Source: Mycobacteriales bacterium
GTDB lineage: Bacteria; Actinomycetota; Actinomycetes; BP-191
Length of the DNA stretch: 64,000 nucleotides
Direction: 5' to 3'
NCBI GenBank assembly: GCA_035714365.1
Contig: DASTMB010000023.1
Span: 62,001 to 126,000, forward strand
The stretch's first letter is position 1, and each line of letters opens with the position of its first letter. The notes beneath the pieces are model-generated. The model was not told the DNA's origin, searched no databases, and was given only the letters and a program-made list of their open reading frames with translations. Positions 25,968 through 34,594 of this stretch are shown piece after piece. Both the position numbers and the translations under genes were made by a program.

Positions 25968-25986
25968 CACCCGCCCGGCCCGGGTG
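25968..25986. terminator. hairpin after the RHS/immunity operon
   Basis: CACCCG, seven bases, CGGGTG pairs perfectly 33 bases after the immunity-gene stop. A smaller stem (GGCGT, CCTG, ACGCC) lies just before it. No T-run follows. It is a likely transcription end before the permease gene at 26042. Confidence 0.4.
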
Positions 25987-26041
25987 ACTTCGGCGCGCGC
26001 GGGTAGCCGTCCCGCCGACGGCGGCGCGGGCGGGAGCGACA

Positions 26042-27340
26042 GTGGCGAAGATGCGGTGGAACGCGACGTTCGCCATGGCCGTGGGCGGCATGGTCGGCGG
26101 CGGCATCTTCTCGGTGCTCGGCGTCGTGCTGGACCTGGCCGGACCGTGGTTCCTGCTGAGCTTCGCGCTCGCGGGCGCGATCGGCTTCCTCACCGCGACG
26201 TCGTACGCCGGGCTGGCGCGCGAGTACGGCGAGGGCGGGGCGTTCCGCTTCCTGCACGAGACCGGGCGCGGCACGGTGAGCGGGCTGCTGTCGTGGCTGC
26301 TCGTCGCGGGCTACGTGCTGACGATCGGCGTCTACGCGTACACGTTCGGGCACTACGTCGTGGCGGCGACGGGCGGCGGCGCGGCGGTCGAGCGCGTCGT
26401 CGGCGCGGCGGTCGTGGCGGCGTTGACGCTGCTGAACCTCCGCGGCGTGCAGGCGAGCGCGCGGGCCGAGGTGGTGGCGGTGTGGACCAAGCTCGCGGTG
26501 CTGGCGTTGCTCGCGGTCGTGGGCATCGCGCGGTGGGCGCCGCACCGGATCGGCGACGGGGCGCCGTCGCACGGCGCCACCGGCGTGCTGGTCGGCGCGG
26601 CGGCGATCTTCATGGCGTACCAGGGGTTCGAGCTGCTGACCTACGACTACGACGACATCAGGGACCCGCGCCGGACGCTGCCGCGCGCGATGCTCCCGGC
26701 GGTCCTGACGACGGTGGCGATCTACTGCGCGGTCGGGCTGGCGGCGGCGATGCTCGTCGGCGGCGGACGCCTGGTGGAGCGCGGCGACGTCGCGCTGGCG
26801 GTCGCCGGGCAGGCGGCGGCGGGCGACGCGGGCCGGGTCGTCGTCTGCGTGGCGGCGGCGCTGTCGGCGGCGTCGGCGATCAACGCGACGCTGTTCGCGA
26901 CGGCGCGGCTCTGCCGCCGGATCGCGGGCCACGGCGAGCTGCCGGAGTGGCTGGCCAGCACGACCTGCGACGGCGTCCCGGCGCGCGGCGTCGTCGTGCT
27001 CGGGGTCTGCGGCGCGGTGCTGGCGGCGGCCGGCGGGCTGGGCGTGCTGGTCGAGGCGGCGAGCACGACGTTCCTCGTGACGTTCGCCGTCGTGAACGCC
27101 GTGGCCGCGCGGCGGCTGACCTCGTGGCGGTGGGCGTCGGCGCTCGGCGCGGTCGCGGCCACGCTGGCGGCGGTCGTCGTCGTGGTCCGGCTCGCGGTCG
27201 AGGAGCCGTTCGCGCTGGTCGCGCTGGGGGCGCTGACGGTGGCCGCGGCGGCCGCTCGGCGGTGGACCGGCCGCCGCGGCCCGGACGTCACCGACGCATC
27301 TTCTTCAATGTCTATGTCTACCTTCCGCTCCTCGGGGTAG
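26042..27340 (+). CDS. APC-superfamily amino-acid permease
   Basis: A 432-residue membrane protein with about twelve hydrophobic segments. The first helix carries GGMVGGGIFSVLG, the family's unwound substrate-binding helix (GxGIF-like), and a later helix holds FMAYQGFELLTYDYDDI, similar to the cationic and polyamine-type permeases. It would import an amino acid or amine by proton symport; the substrate is unknown. Start is GTG 26042 with gggagcgaca upstream. The last 15 residues (DASSSMSMSTFRSSG) come from a stretch much poorer in GC than the rest, ending in a hairpin at 27330. Confidence 0.85.
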   Translation: MAKMRWNATFAMAVGGMVGGGIFSVLGVVLDLAGPWFLLSFALAGAIGFLTATSYAGLAREYGEGGAFRFLHETGRGTVSGLLSWLLVAGYVLTIGVYAYTFGHYVVAATGGGAAVERVVGAAVVAALTLLNLRGVQASARAEVVAVWTKLAVLALLAVVGIARWAPHRIGDGAPSHGATGVLVGAAAIFMAYQGFELLTYDYDDIRDPRRTLPRAMLPAVLTTVAIYCAVGLAAAMLVGGGRLVERGDVALAVAGQAAAGDAGRVVVCVAAALSAASAINATLFATARLCRRIAGHGELPEWLASTTCDGVPARGVVVLGVCGAVLAAAGGLGVLVEAASTTFLVTFAVVNAVAARRLTSWRWASALGAVAATLAAVVVVVRLAVEEPFALVALGALTVAAAAARRWTGRRGPDVTDASSSMSMSTFRSSG

Positions 27341-27346
27341 CCGAGG
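27330..27346. terminator. hairpin over the permease stop codon
   Basis: CCTCGG, GGTAG, CCGAGG is a perfect six-pair stem that contains the TAG stop of the permease gene in its loop. It may end the permease message or limit read-through into the glycan operon at 27413. Confidence 0.45.
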
Positions 27347-27371
27347 GAGTCGGGCCCCGCGCAGGGGCGCC

Positions 27372-27391
27372 GTGGCCCGCGCGCGGGCCAC
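27372..27391. promoter_or_regulatory. perfect 20-bp palindrome upstream of the glycan operon
   Basis: Ten bases (GTGGCCCGCG) are followed at once by their exact reverse complement, with no spacer. The palindrome ends 21 bases before the TTG of the first epimerase and 4 bases before its ggaggagg ribosome site. It may be an operator or, as RNA, a stem close to the ribosome site. Confidence 0.5.
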
Positions 27392-27412
27392 CGACGGAGG
27401 AGGCGGCTTTCC

Positions 27413-28525
27413 TTGACGACCGTGCTGGTCACCGGCGGCGCCGGGTTCATCGGCGCCCACCTCGCGGGCAGGCTGCTCGAGGAGGGCCACACGGTCCGGC
27501 TCCTCGACTCGCTGATCCCGCAGGTGCACGGCGACACCGACCGCCCCGCGTACCTGCCGGACGACGCCGAGCTGATCGTGGGCGACGTGCGCGACCCGGA
27601 GGCGGTGCGCAAGGCGCTCGACGGCGTCGACCGCGTCGTCCACCTGGCCGCTCGCGTCGGCGTCGGCCAGAGCATGTACGAGATCGCCGAGTACACCAGC
27701 GTCAACGACATCGGCACCGGCGTGCTGCTGCAGGCGCTGGTGGAGACGCCGGTCGAGCGGCTGGTCGTCGCGTCCTCGATGAGCGTGTACGGCGAGGGGC
27801 TCTACACCGGCCCGGACGGCGCGTTCGTGCCACCGGTGGACCGGACGCGCGAGCGGCTCGCGGCCGGACAGTGGGAGCCGGTCGGGCCGGACGGCGAGGA
27901 GCTGACTCCGGTCCCGACGCCGGAGACCAAGCCGCCGTCGCTGGCCAGCGTCTACGCGCTGACCAAGTACGACCAGGAGCGGCTCTGCCTGCTCTACGGC
28001 GACGCGTACCAGGTGCCGACGACCGCGCTGCGGTTCTTCAACGTCTACGGGCCGTACCAGGCGCTGTCCAACCCGTACACCGGCGTGCTGGCCATCTTCG
28101 CCAGCCGGCTGCTCAACGACCGGCCGCCGTTGATCTTCGAGGACGGCGAGCAGCGCCGCGACTTCGTCAGCGTCAGCGACATCGCCCGCGCCTGCTCGCT
28201 CGCGCTGTCGACGCCGGAGGCGGCCGGGCAGGTGCTCAACGTCGGCAGCGGCGAGAGCGTCTCGGTCAACGAGATCGCCCGCCGCCTCGCCCGCATCCTC
28301 GGCAAGGAGCACCTGGCGCCGGAGGTCAACGGCAAGTACCGCGTCGGCGACATCCGCCACTGCTTCGCCGACATCACCAAGGCGGGCAAGGTGCTCGGCT
28401 ACCGGCCCGAGGTGACGTTGGAGGCCGGCATGACCGAGCTGGCGGAGTGGCTGGCCGGGCAGACCGCGGTCGACTCGGTGGACGCGGCGGCGGCCGAGCT
28501 GGCCCGGCGGGGGCTGACGGTATGA
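27413..28525 (+). CDS. NAD-dependent nucleotide-sugar epimerase/dehydratase (SDR)
   Basis: A 370-residue extended short-chain dehydrogenase. The NAD-binding GGAGFIGAH lies at residues 8-16, the catalytic Tyr/Lys in YALTKYDQE, and the substrate part in RFFNVYGPYQ and VGSGESVSVNEIA. These enzymes epimerise or dehydrate NDP-hexoses. It opens a nine-gene operon in which each gene overlaps the next, and probably makes a sugar donor for the downstream glycosyltransferases. TTG at 27413 is used because a strong ggaggagg lies 9 bases upstream; GTG at 27422 would cut into the Rossmann strand. Confidence 0.85.
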   Translation: MTTVLVTGGAGFIGAHLAGRLLEEGHTVRLLDSLIPQVHGDTDRPAYLPDDAELIVGDVRDPEAVRKALDGVDRVVHLAARVGVGQSMYEIAEYTSVNDIGTGVLLQALVETPVERLVVASSMSVYGEGLYTGPDGAFVPPVDRTRERLAAGQWEPVGPDGEELTPVPTPETKPPSLASVYALTKYDQERLCLLYGDAYQVPTTALRFFNVYGPYQALSNPYTGVLAIFASRLLNDRPPLIFEDGEQRRDFVSVSDIARACSLALSTPEAAGQVLNVGSGESVSVNEIARRLARILGKEHLAPEVNGKYRVGDIRHCFADITKAGKVLGYRPEVTLEAGMTELAEWLAGQTAVDSVDAAAAELARRGLTV

Positions 28526-29553
28526 CCGGCCGCAACGTCGTCACCGGCGGCGCCGGCTTCGTCGGCACCAACGTCGCCGACCGCCTGCTGCGCGCGGGCG
28601 AGCGGGTCGTGGTGCTGGACGACTTGTCCCGCGCCGGCGTGGACGAGAACCTCCGCCGCCTGCAGCGCGCGCACGGCGACGCCGTCGAGGTCGTGAAGGG
28701 CGACGTGCGCGACCCGGCCACCGTGCGCTCGGTGGTGCGGGGGGCGACGCGCGTCTTCCACTTCGCCGCGCAGGTCGCGGTCACGACGAGCGTGGACGAC
28801 CCGGTGCACGACTTCGGCGTCAACCTCGGCGGCACCGTCACGCTGCTGGAGGAGCTGCGCCGGCTGGACACGCCGCCGACGCTGCTGTTCACCTCCACCA
28901 ACAAGGTCTACGGCGGCCTCGAGGACGTGACCGTCGAGCGCCGCGGCGAGCGGTACGAGCCGGCGGACGCGGCGTACCGCGAGCACGGCATCGGCGAGGA
29001 CCGGCCGTTGCGGTTCTCCAGCCCGTACGGCTGCTCGAAGGGCGGCGCCGACCAGTACGTCCTCGACTACGCGAAGTCGTACGGCCTGCCGACGGTGGTC
29101 TTCCGTATGTCGTGCATCTACGGCCCGCACCAGTGCGGCAACGAGGACCAGGGCTGGGTCGCGCACTTCCTCATGCGCGCGCTGGACCGGGCGCCGATCA
29201 CGCTCTACGGCGACGGCCGGCAGGTGCGCGACGTGCTGTTCGTGGACGACCTGGTCGACGCGATGCTGCTCGCGACCGACCGCGTCGGCGAGTGGTCCGG
29301 CGAGGCGTTCAACATCGGCGGCGGCCCGGCCAGCACGGTGAGCCTGCTGGAGCTGCTCGACCTGATCGGCTCGCTGGAGGGCCGCCGGCCCGAGGTGGCG
29401 TTCGGCGACTGGCGGATCGGCGACCAGCGCTGGTACGTCAGCGACACGCGGCGCTTCGCCGACGCGACCGGCTGGCGGCCGCGGGTCGGCGTCCGCGAGG
29501 GCGTGGAGCGGCTGCACGCGTGGCTGCGCGCCGAGCGCGCGGGGGCGAGCTGA
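28522..29553 (+). CDS. CDP-paratose 2-epimerase-like SDR
   Basis: A 343-residue extended SDR. GGAGFVGTN binds NAD and SSPYGCSKG holds the catalytic Tyr/Lys. The stretch SCIYGPHQCGNEDQGWVAHF followed by LYGDGRQVRDVLFVDDLVDAM is very close to CDP-paratose/tyvelose 2-epimerases, which invert C2 of a 3,6-dideoxy sugar. The rest of the CDP-dideoxyhexose pathway is not in the window, so a related epimerisation of another sugar is equally possible. ATG overlaps the previous stop (ATGA). Confidence 0.8.
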   Translation: MTGRNVVTGGAGFVGTNVADRLLRAGERVVVLDDLSRAGVDENLRRLQRAHGDAVEVVKGDVRDPATVRSVVRGATRVFHFAAQVAVTTSVDDPVHDFGVNLGGTVTLLEELRRLDTPPTLLFTSTNKVYGGLEDVTVERRGERYEPADAAYREHGIGEDRPLRFSSPYGCSKGGADQYVLDYAKSYGLPTVVFRMSCIYGPHQCGNEDQGWVAHFLMRALDRAPITLYGDGRQVRDVLFVDDLVDAMLLATDRVGEWSGEAFNIGGGPASTVSLLELLDLIGSLEGRRPEVAFGDWRIGDQRWYVSDTRRFADATGWRPRVGVREGVERLHAWLRAERAGAS

Positions 29554-30479
29554 ACGCCCGCGCCGCCGTCGTCGCCGCGCCCCGGCGCGCGGAGCTGACG
29601 ACCGTTCCGGTCGGCGACCCCGGCCCGGGCCAGGTGCTGGTCGAGGTCGAGGGCGGCGGCGTCTGCGGCTCCAACCTGCCGGTGTGGGAGGGGCGGCCGT
29701 GGTTCGCGTACCCGCTGGCGCCGGGCGCGCCGGGGCACGAGGCGTGGGGCGTCGTGTCGGTCGTTGGCGACGACGTCGCCGGGCTCGCGGCGGGCGACCG
29801 GTTCGCGCTGCTCGCGGACAACGCGTTCGCGGACACCCTCCTGGTCGACGCCGAGCGGTGCGTGCGGGTGCCGCCCGAGGTGACCGGGCCGTTCCCCGGC
29901 GAGGCGCTCGGCTGCGGGTTCAACGTCGCCGCGCGCAGCGGCTTCGCGGCCGGGCAGACGGTCGCGGTCGTCGGCATCGGCTTCATCGGCGCGCTCGTCG
30001 TGGCGCTGGCCGCGCGGGCGGGGGCGGAGGTCGTGGCGGTGTCGCGGCGGCCGTTCTCGCTGGACGTGGCGAAGACGATGGGCGCGCACGAGCTGGTCTC
30101 GCTGGACGACGCGGCGCGGTGGGCGGAGCGGTGCGACGTGGTGGTCGAGGCGGTCGGCGCGCAAAGCACGCTCGACCTGGCCGGCGGGCTGGTCAAGGTG
30201 CGCGGCCGGTTGGTGATCGCCGGCTTCCACCAGGACGGCCCGCGCACCGTCGACGTGCAGTCGTGGAACTGGCGCGGCATCGACGTCGTCAACGCGCACG
30301 AGCGCGAGCTCGCCGTGCAGGTCGCCGGCGTGCGCGCGGCGGCCGAGGCGGTCGCGACCGGGCGGCTCGACCCGACGCCGCTCTACACGCACACCTACCC
30401 GCTGGCGCGGCTGGGCGAGGCGATGGACGCGATGGCGTCACGGCCGAACGGCTTCCTCAAGGCGCTGGTGACCCGGTGA
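29520..30479 (+). CDS. MDR-family dehydrogenase (sugar or alcohol)
   Basis: A medium-chain dehydrogenase of about 309-319 residues. VCGSN and GHEAWG hold two of the usual catalytic zinc ligands, and VVGIGFIGA is the NAD(P) Rossmann loop. The four-Cys structural zinc loop of classical alcohol dehydrogenases is absent, which explains the short length. It would oxidise or reduce a sugar intermediate. The start is uncertain: GTG at 29520 overlaps the previous gene by 34 bases, while CTG at 29550 would give the CTGA overlap seen between the other genes and a family-like N-terminus (NARAAVVAAP). Confidence 0.8.
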   Translation: MAARRARGGELNARAAVVAAPRRAELTTVPVGDPGPGQVLVEVEGGGVCGSNLPVWEGRPWFAYPLAPGAPGHEAWGVVSVVGDDVAGLAAGDRFALLADNAFADTLLVDAERCVRVPPEVTGPFPGEALGCGFNVAARSGFAAGQTVAVVGIGFIGALVVALAARAGAEVVAVSRRPFSLDVAKTMGAHELVSLDDAARWAERCDVVVEAVGAQSTLDLAGGLVKVRGRLVIAGFHQDGPRTVDVQSWNWRGIDVVNAHERELAVQVAGVRAAAEAVATGRLDPTPLYTHTYPLARLGEAMDAMASRPNGFLKALVTR

Positions 30480-31444
30480 GGCTCGGCTTCCTCGGCGTGG
30501 GCTGGATCGGCCGCAACCGGCTCGAGGCGGTCGCGGCGGCCGGGCTGGCGCCCGCGCCGCTCGTCGCCGACGCGTCGCCGGACGCCGCGCGCGCCGCCGC
30601 CGGCGCGGTCGGCGGGACGGTCGTGGACCCGGACGAGCTGCTGCGTTCGGCCGCGATCGACGGCCTGGTGATCGCGACGCCGAGCGCGCTGCACGCGGAC
30701 CAGGCCGTCGCCGCGCTGGACCGCGGTGTCGCCGTCTTCTGCCAGAAGCCGTTGGGGCGCAACGCTTCCGAGGCCGAGGCGGTCGTCGCCGCCGCCCGCC
30801 GCAACGACCTGCTGCTCGGCGTGGACCTGTCGTACCGGCACCTCACCGCTGTCTCCCGGCTGCGCGAGGCCCTCGGCGAGATCGGCGACGTGTACGCGGC
30901 GGATCTGGTGTTCCACAACGCGTACGGGCCGGACAAGGCGTGGTTCACCGACCCGGCGCTGTCCGGCGGCGGCTGTGTGGTCGACCTCGGCATCCACCTG
31001 GTGGACCTGGCGCTGTGGCTGCTCGGCGACGCGAAGGTCGACGACGTGTCGGCGCGGCTGTTCGCGCGGGGCCGGCCGCTCGGCCCGGACCCGGACGTCT
31101 GCGAGGACCACGCCGTCGCGACGCTCGGGCTCTCGACGGGCGCGGTGGTGTCGCTGGCCTGCTCGTGGTTCCTGCCGGCCGGGCAGGACGCCGTGATCGG
31201 CGCGACGTTCTACGGCACCCGCGGCGGCGTCGCGCTGGCGAACGTCGGCGGCTCGTTCTACGACTTCGCGGCGTACCGGTTCGACGGCACGTCGCGCACG
31301 ACGCTGGCGGAGCCGCCGGACGACTGGGGCGGCCGCGCGGCGGTCGAGTGGGCGCGGCGGCTCGGGGCGGGCGAGCGGTTCGACCCGGCCAACGACGAGC
31401 TGGTCGCGGTCGCGTGCGTCCTCGACCGGGTCTACGGCCGATGA
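30476..31444 (+). CDS. Gfo/Idh/MocA-family oxidoreductase
   Basis: A 322-residue enzyme. The N-terminal Rossmann domain begins at once with LGFLGVGWIGRNR. The EKP-type motif appears as CQKPLGRNASEAE, with Gln in place of the more common Glu before the catalytic Lys. VVDLGIHLVDLALWLLG is the family's GGGxxxDxGxHxxD-like motif with Asp and His for the active site. Such enzymes oxidise or isomerise sugars, often as NDP-sugars or free polyols. GTGA overlap with the MDR gene supports a paired redox step in sugar synthesis. Confidence 0.85.
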   Translation: MRLGFLGVGWIGRNRLEAVAAAGLAPAPLVADASPDAARAAAGAVGGTVVDPDELLRSAAIDGLVIATPSALHADQAVAALDRGVAVFCQKPLGRNASEAEAVVAAARRNDLLLGVDLSYRHLTAVSRLREALGEIGDVYAADLVFHNAYGPDKAWFTDPALSGGGCVVDLGIHLVDLALWLLGDAKVDDVSARLFARGRPLGPDPDVCEDHAVATLGLSTGAVVSLACSWFLPAGQDAVIGATFYGTRGGVALANVGGSFYDFAAYRFDGTSRTTLAEPPDDWGGRAAVEWARRLGAGERFDPANDELVAVACVLDRVYGR

Positions 31445-32433
31445 CCCGCGTGCTGATGACGGCCGACGCGGTCGGCGGCGTCTGGACCTACGCGGTGGAG
31501 CTGGCGGACGCGCTGGCGCGGCACGGCGTCGCGACGACGATCGCGACGATGGGCCGCGCGCCGTCGCCGGCGCAGCGCGCGGCGGCCGCCGCGCACGACC
31601 TGCGGGAGAGCACGTTCGCGCTGGAGTGGACGGACGACCCGTGGCGCGACGTCGATGCGGCGGGCGAGTGGCTGCTCGGGCTGGCGGCCGAGGTGCGGCC
31701 GGACGTCGTGCACCTCAACGGCTACGCGCACGCCGCGCTCCCGTGGCCCGCGCCGGTCGTGGTCGTCGCGCACTCGGACGTGCTGTCGTGGTTCCGCGCG
31801 GTGCGCGGCACCGAGGCGCCGGCGGAGTGGGACGAGTACCGGCGCCGCCTCGCGCGCGGCCTGGACGCGGCGGGCGCGCTGGTCGCGCCGACCCGCGCGG
31901 TGCTCGACGGCATGGGCCGCGACGGCGTCGTGATCCCGAACGCGCGCAGCGCTAGCTGGGTGCGTGCCGTGCCGAAGGAGCCGTTCGTGCTGGCGGCCGG
32001 GCGGGCGTGGGACGAGGCGAAGAACGTCGCCGCGCTGCGCCGGGTCGCGCTGCCGTGGCCGCTGGTCGTCGCGGAGGACCGGCCGTTCGCGGAGGTGGCG
32101 GGGCTGCTGTGCCGGGCGGCGGTGTTCGCGCACCCGGCGCGGTACGAGCCGTTCGGGCTGGCGTCGTTGGAGGCGGGGCTGGCCGGGTGCGCGCTGGTGC
32201 TCGGCGACGTTCCGTCGCTGCGCGAGGTGTGGGGCGACGCGGCGGTCTACGCCGACCCGGCCGACGACGCCGCGCTCGCGGCGCTCCTCGGCTCGCTGGC
32301 GGAGGACCCTGCCGCCGTGCGCGACCTCGGCGCGCGGGCCCGGGCGCGGGCGCTGACCTACTCGCCGGAGCGCCAGGCCGTTGCCTACCTCGCCGTCTAT
32401 GCCGGCCTCGCCGGGGCCAGGGGGGCCGCATGA
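31441..32433 (+). CDS. glycosyltransferase, GT4-like GT-B fold
   Basis: A 330-residue GT-B enzyme. The N-terminal part opens with VLMTADAVGGVWTYAVELADAL, the Gly-rich acceptor loop of group-1 transferases. The C-terminal donor domain carries FAHPARYEPFGLASLEAGLAGCALV, containing the E-x7-E motif that contacts the NDP-sugar. It is cytoplasmic, without membrane segments. In the operon it is the first of four glycosyltransferases, coupled by ATGA to both neighbours, and probably adds one sugar of the operon's glycan. Donor and acceptor are unknown. Confidence 0.85.
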   Translation: MTRVLMTADAVGGVWTYAVELADALARHGVATTIATMGRAPSPAQRAAAAAHDLRESTFALEWTDDPWRDVDAAGEWLLGLAAEVRPDVVHLNGYAHAALPWPAPVVVVAHSDVLSWFRAVRGTEAPAEWDEYRRRLARGLDAAGALVAPTRAVLDGMGRDGVVIPNARSASWVRAVPKEPFVLAAGRAWDEAKNVAALRRVALPWPLVVAEDRPFAEVAGLLCRAAVFAHPARYEPFGLASLEAGLAGCALVLGDVPSLREVWGDAAVYADPADDAALAALLGSLAEDPAAVRDLGARARARALTYSPERQAVAYLAVYAGLAGARGAA

Positions 32434-33527
32434 GGATCGTGCTGTTCTGCCACTCGCTGTGGTCCGACTGGAACCACGGCAACGCGCACTTCCTGCGCGG
32501 CGTCGTCACCGAGCTCCAGGAGCGCGGGCACGAGGTGCGCGTCCACGAGCCGCTGGACGGGTGGAGCCGCAGCAACCTCGTGGTCGAACACGGCCGGGCC
32601 GCGATCGACGACGCGATGGCGGCGTTCCCGCACCTGCGGTCGACGTCGTACGACCCGGCCGCGCTGGACATGCCGGCCATGACCGAGGGCGCGGACCTGG
32701 TGCTCGTGCACGAGTGGAACGAGCCCGCGCTCGTCGCCGCCGCCGGCGCGCACAAGGCGGACGGCGGGTACCGGCTGCTGTTCCACGACACGCACCACCG
32801 CGCCGTCACCAAGCCGGAGGAGATGGCCCGCTACGACCTGCGCGAGTACGACGGCGTGCTGGCGTTCGGCGGCGTGATCCGCGACCTGTACCTGGACCGC
32901 GGCTGGGCCAAGCAGGCGTGGACCTGGCACGAGGCGGCCGACGTGCGGACGTTCCAGCCGGTCGACGGCGTGCCACGCCGCGGGGACCTGGTCTGGATCG
33001 GCAACTGGGGCGACGGCGAGCGGACGAGGGAGCTGCACGAGTTCCTGCTCGGGCCGGTGCGGCGGCTCGGCCTGCGCGCGCAGGCGTACGGCGTGCGCTA
33101 CCCGGACGACGCGGTGCGCGCGCTCGCCGACGCGGGCATCCGCTACGGCGGCTGGCGCGCCAACCACCGCGCGCCGCTCGCGTTCGCCGCGCACGGCGTC
33201 ACCGTGCACGTGCCGCGCCGGCCGTACGTCGAGGCGTTGCCGGGCATCCCGACGATCCGGCCGTTCGAGGCGCTGGCCTGCGGCATCCCGCTGGTCTGCG
33301 CGCCGTGGGACGACGCGGAGGGGCTGTTCACGCCGGGCGCCGACTACCTCACGGTCGCGAACGGCCGGGAGATGGAGCGCGCGCTGGACGACGTGCTGCA
33401 CGACGCCGCGCTGGCCGCGTCGCTGCGCGAGCACGGGCTGCGCACCATCCGCGACCGGCACACCTGCGCGCACCGCGTGGACGAGCTGCTCGCCATCTGC
33501 CGCACCGACCTCGGCCTGGAGGGCTGA
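32430..33527 (+). CDS. glycosyltransferase (GT-B, CgeB-like)
   Basis: A 365-residue protein with a GT-B layout. The N-terminus (RIVLFCHSLWSDWNHGNAHFLRGVV) gives the acceptor-side strand and Gly loop. The C-terminal donor site reads IRPFEALACGIPLVCAPWDDAEGLFTPGADYL, the CgeB-like pattern also found in the next two genes. A His/Glu-rich middle (HEWNEPALV, FHDTHHRAVT) is conserved-looking but not assigned. ATG at 32430 overlaps the previous stop. With the two following paralogues it forms a tandem set that likely builds successive links of the same glycan. Confidence 0.8.
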   Translation: MRIVLFCHSLWSDWNHGNAHFLRGVVTELQERGHEVRVHEPLDGWSRSNLVVEHGRAAIDDAMAAFPHLRSTSYDPAALDMPAMTEGADLVLVHEWNEPALVAAAGAHKADGGYRLLFHDTHHRAVTKPEEMARYDLREYDGVLAFGGVIRDLYLDRGWAKQAWTWHEAADVRTFQPVDGVPRRGDLVWIGNWGDGERTRELHEFLLGPVRRLGLRAQAYGVRYPDDAVRALADAGIRYGGWRANHRAPLAFAAHGVTVHVPRRPYVEALPGIPTIRPFEALACGIPLVCAPWDDAEGLFTPGADYLTVANGREMERALDDVLHDAALAASLREHGLRTIRDRHTCAHRVDELLAICRTDLGLEG

Positions 33528-34594
33528 TGGAGATCGCGTTCTTCGGGTCCAGCCTGGTCTCGGCGTGGTGGAACGGCGCCGCGACCTACTACCGCGGCAT
33601 CGTGCGCGGGCTGCACGAGCTCGGCCACGACGTGACGTTCTACGAGCCGGTCGCGTACGAGCGGCAGGAGCACCGCGACATCCCCGACCCGGACTGGGCG
33701 CGCGTCGTCGTGTACCCGGCCGAGTCGCCGTCCGGCGTGCGCGACGTGGTGGCGCGCGCGCGGTCGGCGGACGTCGTGGTCAAGACCAGCGGCGTCGGCG
33801 TGTACGACGACGTCCTCGAGGACGCGGTCGCCGCGCTGGACGGGCCGGCGGTGCGGATCTTCTGGGACGTCGACGCGCCGGCCACGCTGGCCCGGCTCGA
33901 CGCCGACGAGGCGGACCCGTTCCGCGCGCTGCTGCCGGCCTACGACCTGGTGCTGACCTACGGCGGCGGCGCGCCGGTCGTGGACCGCTACCTCGGCCTC
34001 GGCGCGAAGGACTGCGTCGTCGTCTACAACGCGTTCGACCCGCGCACGCACTTCCGCGTCGAACCGGACCCGCGGTTCGCCTGCGACCTGGCGCTGCTCG
34101 CGAACCGGCTGCCGGACCGCGAGGAGCGGATCGAGGAGTTCTTCCTGCGCGCGGCCACGCTGCTGCCGGAGCGGTCGTTCCTGCTCGGCGGCAACGGCTG
34201 GGACGGCAAGCCGCTGCCGCCCAACGTGCGCGCGATCGGCCACGTCGGCACCGAGGAGCACAACGCGTTCAACTGCACGCCGCTCGCCGTCCTCAACGTC
34301 ACCCGCGACAGCATGGCCGCCAACGGCTGGTCGCCGGCGACCCGCGTCTTCGAGGCGGCGGGCGTCGGCGCCTGCCTGCTCACCGACGCGTGGCAGGGGA
34401 TCGAGGACTTCCTGGCGCCGGGTGGCGAGGTGCTCGTCGCCGCGGACGGGGCGGAGGTGGCCGCGCACCTGGCGGCGCTGACCCCGGTGTCCGCGCGGGA
34501 GGTCGGGTCGCGGGCGGCGGACCGGGTGCTCCGCGACCACACCTACGCGCAGCGCGCCGCGCAGGTCGACGCGCTGCTGCGGGAGCGCGCGTGA
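33527..34594 (+). CDS. CgeB-like glycosyltransferase
   Basis: A 355-residue GT-B protein. The N-terminus EIAFFGSSLVSAWWNGAATY and the donor region with LNVTRDSMAANGWSPATR, then FEAAGVGACLLTD, match the CgeB family, first known from Bacillus spore-coat glycosylation. FWDVDAPATL suggests a metal or phosphate contact that the next paralogue repeats as FYDIDTPVTL. It starts at ATG 33527 within TGATG, so translation restarts directly on the preceding stop. No signal peptide or membrane segment is present. Confidence 0.85.
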   Translation: MEIAFFGSSLVSAWWNGAATYYRGIVRGLHELGHDVTFYEPVAYERQEHRDIPDPDWARVVVYPAESPSGVRDVVARARSADVVVKTSGVGVYDDVLEDAVAALDGPAVRIFWDVDAPATLARLDADEADPFRALLPAYDLVLTYGGGAPVVDRYLGLGAKDCVVVYNAFDPRTHFRVEPDPRFACDLALLANRLPDREERIEEFFLRAATLLPERSFLLGGNGWDGKPLPPNVRAIGHVGTEEHNAFNCTPLAVLNVTRDSMAANGWSPATRVFEAAGVGACLLTDAWQGIEDFLAPGGEVLVAADGAEVAAHLAALTPVSAREVGSRAADRVLRDHTYAQRAAQVDALLRERA

